From positions 87,450 through 151,449 of the forward strand of contig NZ_BMVY01000024.1 of the NCBI RefSeq assembly GCF_014650955.1: 64,000 nt of DNA, read 5' to 3'. This document shows, piece after piece, positions 53,750 through 61,873 of this stretch (position 1 is its first letter; every line of letters begins with the position of its first letter). This DNA comes from Streptomyces tauricus (GTDB lineage Bacteria > Actinomycetota > Actinomycetes > Streptomycetales > Streptomycetaceae). A program made the position numbers and the translations under genes. Below the pieces are notes generated by a model. The model was given only the letters and a program-made list of their open reading frames with translations, was not told where the DNA came from and ran no database searches.

Positions 53750-55786
53750 TTGAAGCGCACCTCCCACAGACCCACCGCCCGTCCCATCCCCCGCAAGGCG
53801 GCAGCCGGCGCGCTCGTCGCCGTCGCCGCCCTGCTCGCCGCGGCCGTCCAGACCGGCGCCGCGACCGCCGACGCCCCACCCGCCCCGGGCCAGCTCGACA
53901 AGGGTTCCCTGGCGGTCAAGCTCTCCCCCGCCCAGCGCGCCGCGCTGATCCGCGACGCCGACTCCGCGAAGACGGACACCGCGGCCGAACTCGGCCTGGG
54001 CGCGCAGGAGAAGCTCGTCGTCCGTGACGTCGTCAAGGACGCGGACGGCACGGTCCACACGCGCTACGAGCGCACCTACGCCGGACTCCCGGTCCTCGGC
54101 GGCGACCTGGTCGTCGAAACCGCCAAGTCAGGCGAGACGGAGGGCGTCACGCGGGCGGTGCGTGCCCAGCTCAAGGGGCTCACGACCAGCGCCGCCGTGA
54201 AGCCGGCGGTCGCCGAGAAGCAGGCGCTCAAGGCGGCCTCGGCGGAGGGCTCGAAGAAGACCGAGGCCGACGGGGCCCGCAAGGTGATCTGGGCGGCGAG
54301 CGGCAAGCCGACGCTCGCGTACGAGACGGTCGTCGGGGGCCTCCAGCACGACGGCACCCCGAACGAGCTGCACGTCATCACGGACGCAGCGACCGGCAAG
54401 AAGCTCTTCGAGTATCAGGGCGTCGACAACGGCACCGGCAACACCCAGTACAGCGGCTCGGTGGCGCTCGGCAGCGCCCAGTCCGGGTCGACGTACAACC
54501 TCACGGACACCACCCGCGGGAACCACAGGACGAACAACCTGAACCGCGGTACGTCCGGCACCGGCACGCTCTTCTCCGGCCCGGACGACGTGTGGGGCAA
54601 CGGCGCCGCCTCGAACCTGGAGACGGCCGCCGCGGACGCCCACTACGGGGCCGCGCTGACCTGGGACTACTACAAGAACGTGCAGGGCCGCACGGGTATC
54701 CGCGGTGACGGCGTCGGCGCGTACTCCCGGGTCCACTACGGCAACAACTACGTCAACGCCTTCTGGCAGGACTCCTGCTTCTGCATGACGTACGGCGACG
54801 GCTCGGGCAACGCCAAGCCGCTGACGTCGATCGACGTGGCCGCGCACGAGATGACGCACGGCGTGACCGCGAACACCGCGGGCCTCGTCTACAGCGGTGA
54901 GTCGGGCGGTCTGAACGAGGCGACCTCCGACATCTTCGCGGCGGCCGTCGAGTTCCACGCCGGGAACTCCTCCGACGTCGGTGACTACCTGGTCGGCGAG
55001 AAGATCGACATCAACGGCAACGGCACCCCGCTGCGGTACATGGACAAGCCGAGCAAGGACGGCGCGTCCAAGGACAGCTGGTACTCGGGGATCGGGTCGG
55101 TGGACGTCCACTACTCCTCGGGGCCGGCGAACCACTTCTTCTACCTGCTCAGCGAGGGCAGCGGCGCCAAGACCGTCAACGGCGTCGCGTACGACTCGCC
55201 GACCTCCGACGGTCTGCCGGTCACCGGCATCGGCCGCGACAAGGCCGCGCTGATCTGGTTCAAGGCGCTCACCACCAAGTTCACCACCACGACCAACTAC
55301 GCGGCGGCGCGCACCGGCACGCTGGCGGTCGCGGGTGAGCTGTACGGCACCACCAGCGCCGAGTACACGGCCGTGCAGAACGCCTGGGCCGGCATCAACG
55401 TCGGTGCCCGGCCGGGCGGCGGGGGCGGCGGCACGTCCTTCGAGAACACGACCGCGGTATCGATTCCGGACAACGGGGCCGCTGTCACCTCCTCGATAAC
55501 TGTTTCCGGCCAGGCCGGAAACGCCCCGTCCAACTTGATCGTGACGCCGAACATCACCCACACCTGGCGCGGCGACCTGGTCGTCGACCTGGTGGCGCCG
55601 GACGGCTCGACGTACCGCCTCAAGCCGTTCAGCTCCTCGGACTCGGCGGACAACGTCACCGAGCCCTACACGGTCAACGCCTCAACCGAAGTCGCCAACG
55701 GGACCTGGCAGTTGAAGGTCCAGGACCAGGCGGCGCAGGACGTCGGCAGGATCAACAGCTGGAAGATCACCTTCCCGACGGCCTAG
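53750..55786 (+). CDS. Secreted M4 (thermolysin-like) metalloprotease with C-terminal P-domain
   Basis: A 678-aa preproenzyme. Signal peptide about 1-40, then FTP propeptide (VRDVVKDADGTVHTRYERTY, GLPVLGGDLVV), a PepSY-type part, and the peptidase with HEMTH (H366, E367, H370) and GLNEATSD carrying the third zinc ligand. After a Gly-rich linker there is a 120-residue P-domain (proprotein-convertase beta-sandwich), ending SWKITFPTA, absent from the neighbour. The TTG at 53750 has AAGGAG at 6 nt; GTG one codon earlier is too close. Confidence 0.93.
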   Translation: MKRTSHRPTARPIPRKAAAGALVAVAALLAAAVQTGAATADAPPAPGQLDKGSLAVKLSPAQRAALIRDADSAKTDTAAELGLGAQEKLVVRDVVKDADGTVHTRYERTYAGLPVLGGDLVVETAKSGETEGVTRAVRAQLKGLTTSAAVKPAVAEKQALKAASAEGSKKTEADGARKVIWAASGKPTLAYETVVGGLQHDGTPNELHVITDAATGKKLFEYQGVDNGTGNTQYSGSVALGSAQSGSTYNLTDTTRGNHRTNNLNRGTSGTGTLFSGPDDVWGNGAASNLETAAADAHYGAALTWDYYKNVQGRTGIRGDGVGAYSRVHYGNNYVNAFWQDSCFCMTYGDGSGNAKPLTSIDVAAHEMTHGVTANTAGLVYSGESGGLNEATSDIFAAAVEFHAGNSSDVGDYLVGEKIDINGNGTPLRYMDKPSKDGASKDSWYSGIGSVDVHYSSGPANHFFYLLSEGSGAKTVNGVAYDSPTSDGLPVTGIGRDKAALIWFKALTTKFTTTTNYAAARTGTLAVAGELYGTTSAEYTAVQNAWAGINVGARPGGGGGGTSFENTTAVSIPDNGAAVTSSITVSGQAGNAPSNLIVTPNITHTWRGDLVVDLVAPDGSTYRLKPFSSSDSADNVTEPYTVNASTEVANGTWQLKVQDQAAQDVGRINSWKITFPTA

Positions 55787-55808
55787 CCGCACGACCCCGG
55801 CACACAGC

Positions 55809-55846
55809 GGGTGCCACCCCGGGACCGACCTTCCGGGGTGGCACCC
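55809..55846. terminator. Terminator after M4 protease 1
   Basis: GGGTGCCACCCCGG and CCGGGGTGGCACCC form a perfect 14-bp stem with a 10-nt loop, followed by TCTTTGCTT, so it is also T-rich. Confidence 0.88.
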
Positions 55847-55956
55847 TCTTTGCTTCCGCTTTGCCGAGATCTTGCCATGCTCTTCCGTTCCCATTGCGCC
55901 GCCTTGACGGGTGATCAAGTCCGCAATGCGTACGCCGATCTTCGGGCAGCGGACGA

Positions 55957-55988
55957 TTTCCGGCCAACCTCCATTTGCCCCAATGACA
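55957..55988. promoter_or_regulatory. Conserved bipartite element upstream of M4 protease 2
   Basis: TTTCCGGCCAACCTCC, 11 nt, TGACA, 130 bp before the GTG start. Only one base differs from the copy at 53518 in the 16-mer. A second, shorter shared piece GCAACyTCACAG follows both (53592-53603 and 56053-56064). The rest of the 332-bp gap between the two protease genes holds the terminator and no gene. Confidence 0.55.
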
Positions 55989-56118
55989 TGTACGCGACCC
56001 ACCTGGCACTGTTCACCTCGCACGGCACGGATCAGTACGGCACGCCCGCACCGCAACTTCACAGTCGCCCGACCGCTCCCCCATAACGGTCGGACACACC
56101 CCCCACGAAGGAGCTTGT

Positions 56119-57765
56119 GTGACCCCCCTCTACGCGCGTCGCAACCGCACCACTGTCGCCATCGCCACCGCCGTCGCGGCCGGTGCGCTCCTCACCACCG
56201 GCCTGACCACCGGTGCCTCCGCCCAGACCCCGGTGGAGAAGTCCGACGCGACCCTCGCCGCGGCGCCGGTCCAGCTGTCCCCGGCAGCCCGTACGAGCCT
56301 CCTCGCGAAGGCCGACGCCGCCGCCACGGACACCGCCGACGAGATAGGTCTCGGCGCCGACGAGAAGCTGGTCGTCAGAGACGTCATCAAGAACGTCGAC
56401 GGCACGACCCACACCCGCTACGAGCGCACGTACGCGGGGCTCCCGGTCCTCGGCGGCGACCTGGTCGTCCACGAGACCGAGGCCGGGAAGACCACGGGCG
56501 TGACCAGGGCGACCAAGGCCACCATCAAGGTCCCGGACCTCACCCCGGGCATCGCCAAGTCCGCGGCCGAGAAGCAGGCCGTGTCCGCCGCGAAGGCCGA
56601 GGGCAGCAAGAAGTCCGCCGCCGACAAGGCGCCCCGCAAGGTCGTCTGGGCGGCCGACGGCAAGCCGGCCCTGGCCTACGAGACGGTCGTCGGCGGCTTC
56701 CAGCACGACGGCACCCCGCAGGAGCTGCACGTCGTCACCGACGCCGAGTCGGGCAAGAAGCTGTACGAATGGGAGGCCATCCAGACCGGTATCGGCAACA
56801 GCCAGTACTCCGGCAAGGTCACCATCGGCACCTCGCTGTCGGGCTCGACGTACCAGCTCAACGACACCTCGCGCGGCTCGCACAAGACGTACAACCTGAA
56901 CAAGGGCACGTCCGGCACCGGCACCCTCTTCACCGACGCGGACGACACCTGGGGCACGGGCGCCGCGTCCAACACCCAGACGGCGGCCGTCGACGCGCAC
57001 TACGGCGCCCAGGCCACCTGGGACTTCTACAAGAACACGTTCGGGCGCAGCGGCATCAAGAACAACGGTGTGGCCGCCTACTCCCGCGTCCACTACAGCA
57101 CGGCGTACGTCAACGCCTTCTGGAGCGACAGCTGCTTCTGCATGACGTACGGCGACGGCGCGGGCAGCGTCAAGCCGCTCACCTCGCTGGACGTCGCGGG
57201 CCACGAGATGACCCACGGCGTCACGTCGAACACCGCGGGCCTGAACTACAGCGGTGAGTCGGGCGGCCTGAACGAGGCCACCTCCGACATCTTCGGCACG
57301 GCGGTCGAGTTCTACGCGGCCAGCGCCTCCGACGTCGGCGACTACCTCATCGGCGAGAAGATCGACATCAACGGCAACGGCACCCCGCTGCGGTACATGG
57401 ACAAGCCGAGCAAGGACGGCGCGTCCAAGGACAGCTGGTCGTCCAGCCTCGGCTCGGTGGACGTCCACTACTCCTCCGGTCCGGCGAACCACTTCTTCTA
57501 CCTCCTCTCGGAGGGCAGCGGCGCCAAGACGATCAACGGAGTCAGCTACAACTCCACGACGTCCAACGGCACCACGCTCACCGGCATCGGCCGGGACAAG
57601 GCCATCAAGATCTGGTACAAGGCGCTCACCGAGTACATGACGTCCACGACGAAGTACGCGGGCGCCCGTACGGCGACCCTGAGCGCGGCGTCGGCGCTGT
57701 ACGGCTCGACGAGCACCGAGTACAAGGCGGTGGCGGCGGCCTGGTCCGGCGTGAACGTGGCGTAA
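56119..57765 (+). CDS. Secreted M4 (thermolysin-like) metalloprotease
   Basis: A 548-aa preproenzyme, paralog of the gene 332 bp upstream, without the P-domain. Signal peptide about 1-35, propeptide with VRDVIKNVDGTTHTRYERTY, catalytic HEMTH (H362, E363, H366) and GLNEATSD. Several stretches are identical between the two (for example GNGTPLRYMDKPSKDGASKD), including at the DNA level, which points to a tandem duplication with later conversion or selection. GTG start with AAGGAG 5 nt away. It is followed by a strong terminator. Confidence 0.94.
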   Translation: MTPLYARRNRTTVAIATAVAAGALLTTGLTTGASAQTPVEKSDATLAAAPVQLSPAARTSLLAKADAAATDTADEIGLGADEKLVVRDVIKNVDGTTHTRYERTYAGLPVLGGDLVVHETEAGKTTGVTRATKATIKVPDLTPGIAKSAAEKQAVSAAKAEGSKKSAADKAPRKVVWAADGKPALAYETVVGGFQHDGTPQELHVVTDAESGKKLYEWEAIQTGIGNSQYSGKVTIGTSLSGSTYQLNDTSRGSHKTYNLNKGTSGTGTLFTDADDTWGTGAASNTQTAAVDAHYGAQATWDFYKNTFGRSGIKNNGVAAYSRVHYSTAYVNAFWSDSCFCMTYGDGAGSVKPLTSLDVAGHEMTHGVTSNTAGLNYSGESGGLNEATSDIFGTAVEFYAASASDVGDYLIGEKIDINGNGTPLRYMDKPSKDGASKDSWSSSLGSVDVHYSSGPANHFFYLLSEGSGAKTINGVSYNSTTSNGTTLTGIGRDKAIKIWYKALTEYMTSTTKYAGARTATLSAASALYGSTSTEYKAVAAAWSGVNVA

Positions 57766-57785
57766 CGGCTTCCTGAGTGTGCGCG

Positions 57786-57824
57786 GGGCGGTACCCGGGA
57801 CGAAGGCTGTCCCGGGTACCGCCC
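57786..57824. terminator. Terminator after M4 protease 2
   Basis: GGGCGGTACCCGGGAC and GTCCCGGGTACCGCCC form a perfect 16-bp stem with a 7-nt loop. Confidence 0.88.
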
Positions 57825-57830
57825 TACTCT
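57825..57830 (+). promoter_or_regulatory. Candidate -10 hexamer of a leaderless promoter for the DUF1990 gene
   Basis: TACTCT directly abuts the terminator stem and is 8 nt from the ATG at 57839. No ribosome binding site exists between terminator and start. Confidence 0.45.
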
Positions 57831-57838
57831 TGGTTCCC

Positions 57839-58345
57839 ATGCCCTTCACGTACGAGGATGTGGGTGCGACCCGCGACGGCCGGTGCCCACCCGGCTTCCA
57901 CCCCCTGCACGTCCGCACCCGCATAGGCGAGGGCCACGAGGTCTTCTCATCCGCCTCCCAGGCGGTCATGACCTGGGAACTCCACAAGGCGGCCGGAGTC
58001 AGGATCACGACGGACGCCACCGAGGCGGCCCCGGGCGTCGATGTGACGGTCGGCCTGGGCTCCCTCATCAAGGCGCCCTGCCGGATCGTCTGGACCCTCG
58101 ACGAACCCCGCCGCGCCGGCTGGGCCTACGGCACCCTGTCCGGCCATCCGGAGTCCGGCGAGGAGGCCTTCGTGGTCGACCGCACGGGCGACGGCACGGT
58201 CTGGCTGACCGTGACCGCCTTCAGCCGCCCGGCGAAGTGGTACACCCGCGCGGGCGGCCCGGCCACCCGCGGCCTCCAGCACGCGTACGCACGCAGGTGC
58301 GGGGCGGTGCTGCGGCGGATGTGCGCGGACTTCGACGAGGCGTAG
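57839..58345 (+). CDS. DUF1990 family protein
   Basis: A 168-aa cytosolic protein that is one DUF1990 domain: FTYEDVGATRDGRCPPGFHP at the start, GHEVFSSASQAVMTWELHKAAG, a central IKAPCRIVW segment and the C-terminal FSRPAKWYTRAGGP. No biochemical function is known to me. The ATG is 14 bp beyond a strong terminator stem and the transcript is probably leaderless. It converges on glgP with 48 bp between the stops. Confidence 0.88.
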   Translation: MPFTYEDVGATRDGRCPPGFHPLHVRTRIGEGHEVFSSASQAVMTWELHKAAGVRITTDATEAAPGVDVTVGLGSLIKAPCRIVWTLDEPRRAGWAYGTLSGHPESGEEAFVVDRTGDGTVWLTVTAFSRPAKWYTRAGGPATRGLQHAYARRCGAVLRRMCADFDEA

Positions 58346-58393
58346 GGCCCGGTCACCCCGCCCCGTGCCGCCATCCGCCTCCGCTTCTCCCCC

Positions 58394-61012
58394 TCACCGC
58401 ATGAGCACCCCCGCCCCCTCCACCAGTTCCTCCGCCGGTACCGCCACCAGGCCCAGTTCCGCGTTGGAGGCCAGTAGGCGGTGGGCCGGGAGGATGCGGA
58501 CCGTGTAGCCGAAGGGGCCCGTGCGGTCGAGGGAGAGCGGGCCCTCGTAGTGCCAGCGGCCCTCCTGGTCCGGGCCGCCCGCCGGTTTCAGCGGGAACGT
58601 CGTGCCGTCCGTGATGCGGTCCTCGGAGTCGACGCGGCCCGAGACCGCCTGGACCTCGACGTCGTCCGGGGCCAGGTCGCCGAGGGCGACGAGCACCCGC
58701 AGGGAGAGCGTCGAGCCCAGTTCGGCCGTGGCGGTCGCGGCCGTCGTCTCGACATGGTCGACCGTGACGTGCGGCCAGGCCGCCCGCACCCGGGACTTCC
58801 ACACCGCCAGCTCCCGCGCGGCAGGGTGGTCCATGGAGCGGTGGGCCAGGGCCGCCGGGGTGTAGAGGCGCTCCACGTACTCGCGGACCATGCGGCCCGC
58901 CAGGAGCTTGGGGCCCAGGTGGGACAGGGTCTGGCGGACCATCTCGATCCAGCGGTCGGGCAGACCTGCCTGGCCGAGTTCGTAGAAGCGCGGGGCCACC
59001 CGCTGTTCCAGCAGGTCGTAGAGGGCGCCGGCCTCCAGTTCGTCACGGCGGTCGTCGTCCACCGCGGTGCCGTCCGCCGTGGGGATCGCCCAGCCGAAGT
59101 CCGGCCGGAACCATTCGTCCCACCAGCCGTCCAGGACCGACAGGTTGAGGCAGCCGTTCAGCGCGGCCTTCATGCCCGAGGTGCCGCAGGCCTCCAGGGG
59201 GCGCAGCGGGTTGTTGAGCCAGATGTCGCAGCCGGGGTACAGCTTCTGCGCCATCGCCATGCCGTAGTCGGGCAGGAAGACGATGCGGTGGCGCACCCGC
59301 GGGTCGTCGGCGAAGCGGACCAGTTCCTGTACGAGGCGTTTGCCGCCGTCGTCGGCCGGGTGGGCCTTGCCCGCCACCACGATCTGGACGGGCCGCTCGG
59401 AGTGCAGCAGCAGGTCCATGAGCCGGTCGCGGTCCCGCAGCATCAGCGTCAGGCGTTTGTAGGAGGGGACACGGCGGGCGAAGCCGATGGTCAGGACGTC
59501 CGGGTCCAGGACGCCGTCGATCCAGCCCAGTTCCGCCGTCCCGGCGCCCCGCTGCCGCCAGGACGCGTACAGCCGCTCCCGTACCTCCGTCACCAGTTGC
59601 TCGCGCAGGGAGCGGCGCAGCTCCCAGATGTCCTGGTCGGGGATGTCGGCGACGGCGTCCCAGGTCTCGGAGCCGCCGACGGTGAGGGCGTCCTCGGTGC
59701 GCTGTGCGCCGATCTGCCGGGCGCCGAGCCGGAACACCTCGGGCGCGACCCAGGTGGGGGCGTGGACGCCGTTCGTCACGGAGGTGATGGGGACCTCGGC
59801 GGGGTCGAAGCCCGGCCACAGTCCCGCGAACATCTCCCGGCTGACCTGGCCGTGCAGGAGGGAGACGCCGTTGGCCCGCTGGCCGAGCCGCAGTCCCATC
59901 ACCGCCATGTTGAAGAGGTTCGGCTCGCCGCCCGGGTAGGTCTCCATGCCCAGTTGCAGGATGCGTTCGACGTCGATGCGCGGGAGTTCCGCGTCGGGGC
60001 CGAAGTGGCGGGCCACCAGCTCCCGGTCGAAGCGGTCGATGCCGGCGGGCACGGGGGTGTGGGTCGTGAAGACGGTCCCGGCCCTGACGGCTTCGAGGGC
60101 GGCCTCGAAGTCGAGGTCCTCGTAGGACAGTTCGTGGATGCGCTCCAGACCGAGGAAGCCCGCGTGGCCCTCGTTCGTGTGGAACACCTCGGGCCGCGCG
60201 TGGCCGGTGAGCCTGCAGTACGTACGGACCGCGCGCACCCCGCCGATGCCGAGCAGCATCTCCTGGAGCAGCCGGTGCTCGCTGCCGCCGCCGTACAGCC
60301 GGTCGGTGACCCCGCGCTCGCCGAGGTCGTTCTCCTCGACGTCGGAGTCGAGCAGCAGCAGCGGGACCCGGCCGACCTGGGCCAGCCAGATCCGCGCGTG
60401 CAGGGCCGTACCGCCGGGGAGGGCCAGGGAGACCTGGGAGGGGGTGCCGTCGGGTTCGCGCAGCAGGGAGACGGGCAGTTCGTTGGGGTCGAGGACCGGA
60501 TAGTGCTCCTGCTGCCAGCCGTCCCGGGACAGGGACTGGCGGAAGTAGCCGTGCCGGTAAAGCAGTCCGACGCCGATGAGGGGTACGCCGAGGTCGCTGG
60601 CAGCCTTGAGGTGGTCCCCGGCGAGGATGCCGAGGCCTCCGGAGTACTGCGGCAGCGCGGCGGTGATGCCGAACTCGGGTGAGAAGTAGGCGATGGCGGC
60701 CGGGAGTTCGGCGGGCTGGGACTGGTACCAGCGGTCCCCCGTCACGTAGTCGTTCAGATCGTCGGCGGCCGCGGACAGCCGCCGCAGGAACCTCCGGTCG
60801 CCGGACAGCTGGGCCAGCCGTCCGGACGACACGCTCCCGAGGAGCCGTACGGGATCGCAGCCGGAGGCGGTCCAGCGCTCGGGGTCCACGGACTGGAAGA
60901 GGTCACGGGTCTCGGCATGCCAGGACCAGCGCAGGTTGCGCGCCAGATCGCTGAGGGGGTGGAGGGCTTCCGGGAGTACGGGACGCACGGTGAACCTGCG
61001 GATGGCCTTCAC
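58394..61012 (-). CDS. glgP: Alpha-glucan phosphorylase GlgP
   Basis: An 872-aa GT35 phosphorylase of the type with an N-terminal DUF3417 segment (ARNLRWSWHAETRDLFQSVD). PLP lysine K615 in GTSGMKAALNG; HTNEGHAGF and PSYKRLTLML are further family motifs. It releases glucose 1-phosphate from the non-reducing ends of alpha-1,4-glucans. In streptomycetes it flanks the GlgE operon, where glucose 1-phosphate and maltose 1-phosphate flow into glucan building. The start is ATG. Divergent from the S8 remnant and glgE. Confidence 0.94.
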   Translation of the reverse strand: MKAIRRFTVRPVLPEALHPLSDLARNLRWSWHAETRDLFQSVDPERWTASGCDPVRLLGSVSSGRLAQLSGDRRFLRRLSAAADDLNDYVTGDRWYQSQPAELPAAIAYFSPEFGITAALPQYSGGLGILAGDHLKAASDLGVPLIGVGLLYRHGYFRQSLSRDGWQQEHYPVLDPNELPVSLLREPDGTPSQVSLALPGGTALHARIWLAQVGRVPLLLLDSDVEENDLGERGVTDRLYGGGSEHRLLQEMLLGIGGVRAVRTYCRLTGHARPEVFHTNEGHAGFLGLERIHELSYEDLDFEAALEAVRAGTVFTTHTPVPAGIDRFDRELVARHFGPDAELPRIDVERILQLGMETYPGGEPNLFNMAVMGLRLGQRANGVSLLHGQVSREMFAGLWPGFDPAEVPITSVTNGVHAPTWVAPEVFRLGARQIGAQRTEDALTVGGSETWDAVADIPDQDIWELRRSLREQLVTEVRERLYASWRQRGAGTAELGWIDGVLDPDVLTIGFARRVPSYKRLTLMLRDRDRLMDLLLHSERPVQIVVAGKAHPADDGGKRLVQELVRFADDPRVRHRIVFLPDYGMAMAQKLYPGCDIWLNNPLRPLEACGTSGMKAALNGCLNLSVLDGWWDEWFRPDFGWAIPTADGTAVDDDRRDELEAGALYDLLEQRVAPRFYELGQAGLPDRWIEMVRQTLSHLGPKLLAGRMVREYVERLYTPAALAHRSMDHPAARELAVWKSRVRAAWPHVTVDHVETTAATATAELGSTLSLRVLVALGDLAPDDVEVQAVSGRVDSEDRITDGTTFPLKPAGGPDQEGRWHYEGPLSLDRTGPFGYTVRILPAHRLLASNAELGLVAVPAEELVEGAGVLMR

Positions 61013-61236
61013 GAGCTTCCACCTTCACAAAGGGCGTGTCACCTAGGACGTTCGGACGTCACCCACGACGGTAGCGGGGTGGGTGGGTCCGCAACTACGG
61101 CGCGAAACGCCGCACGGAGCGCTCCGCCCCACTTCGGGGGTGTGGGGGGTATGGCCGGTTCCGTACCGGCGTGCGGGCTTGTGGGAGGGCACGGCGCACG
61201 AGAGGCTGCCGCTTGTCGACGAGGGGAGCGCACACC

Positions 61237-61641
61237 ATGGCAGTGACGCGCACACGGCGGCCGCACCGGGCGGAGGGCCTGACCGCGGCCCTGACGGCCG
61301 ACTCACCGGCCCGCGTCGAGGAGGCGATCACGGTCGGGGCGAGCGACCCGGCGGAGGCCAGGGCGTACTTCTGCGACTGGGGCGCGCGACTCGACCCGTT
61401 CGCGCCGGGCGTGGACGTCACCTCCGCCTCGCACACCGGCGACACGGCGAGGGCGACCCACTCCGGCACCTCGACGGCGTCGCCCCGTGCCGCCGGCGCG
61501 GCCGCCCCGTATCTCGCCGGCCGTCCCGCGGCGGCTCCCGCCGAGGTCGGCAGGGCCCTCGCCGACCGGGCGGCGTCCGGAGCACTGTCGGACGTGCGCC
61601 CCGGTTCCCCCGGCACACTCCTCCAGGTCGCCAACCCTTGA
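61237..61641 (+). pseudogene. C-terminal remnant of a subtilisin-type (S8) protease
   Basis: A 134-codon frame with GGGGAG 8 nt before its ATG. From about residue 22 on it matches the last third of secreted proteinase-K-like S8 enzymes: SPARVEEAITVGASD, RLDPFAPGVDVTSA, SGTSTASPRAAGAA (with the catalytic Ser at S79), YLAGRPAAAPAEVG, GSPGTLLQV. The domain parts with the catalytic Asp and His are missing, and several conserved positions are changed (GTSMASPH to GTSTASPR, ALYLA to APYLA). It therefore is not an active protease by itself. It may be a decaying gene fragment; the intact frame and ribosome site leave expression possible. Confidence 0.65.
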
Positions 61642-61873
61642 CCAAGTAGACATTCATGGGCCGGTCTCGTCCCGCGAATCCCGGGTAGATGCTCACGGAT
61701 CAGTGGCGGATTCCCGACGGGCGAGGCCGGTCTTGTGTGTGGACATACGCGCGAGTAGTTAACAAAGTGCCGGATTGCCTACCCGAAAGGGGTGGGAAGG
61801 CTCCCTCGGTAACACACCGCAGGACCCCCACACTCTCATCCGCCCACCCACGTTGACGCGGACAGGAGCGGTC

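Noticed and set aside
56011..56021. GTTCACCTCGC resembling a PHO-box repeat upstream of M4 protease 2
   Set aside because: A PhoP site needs at least two 11-nt direct repeats; the next 11 nt do not match.
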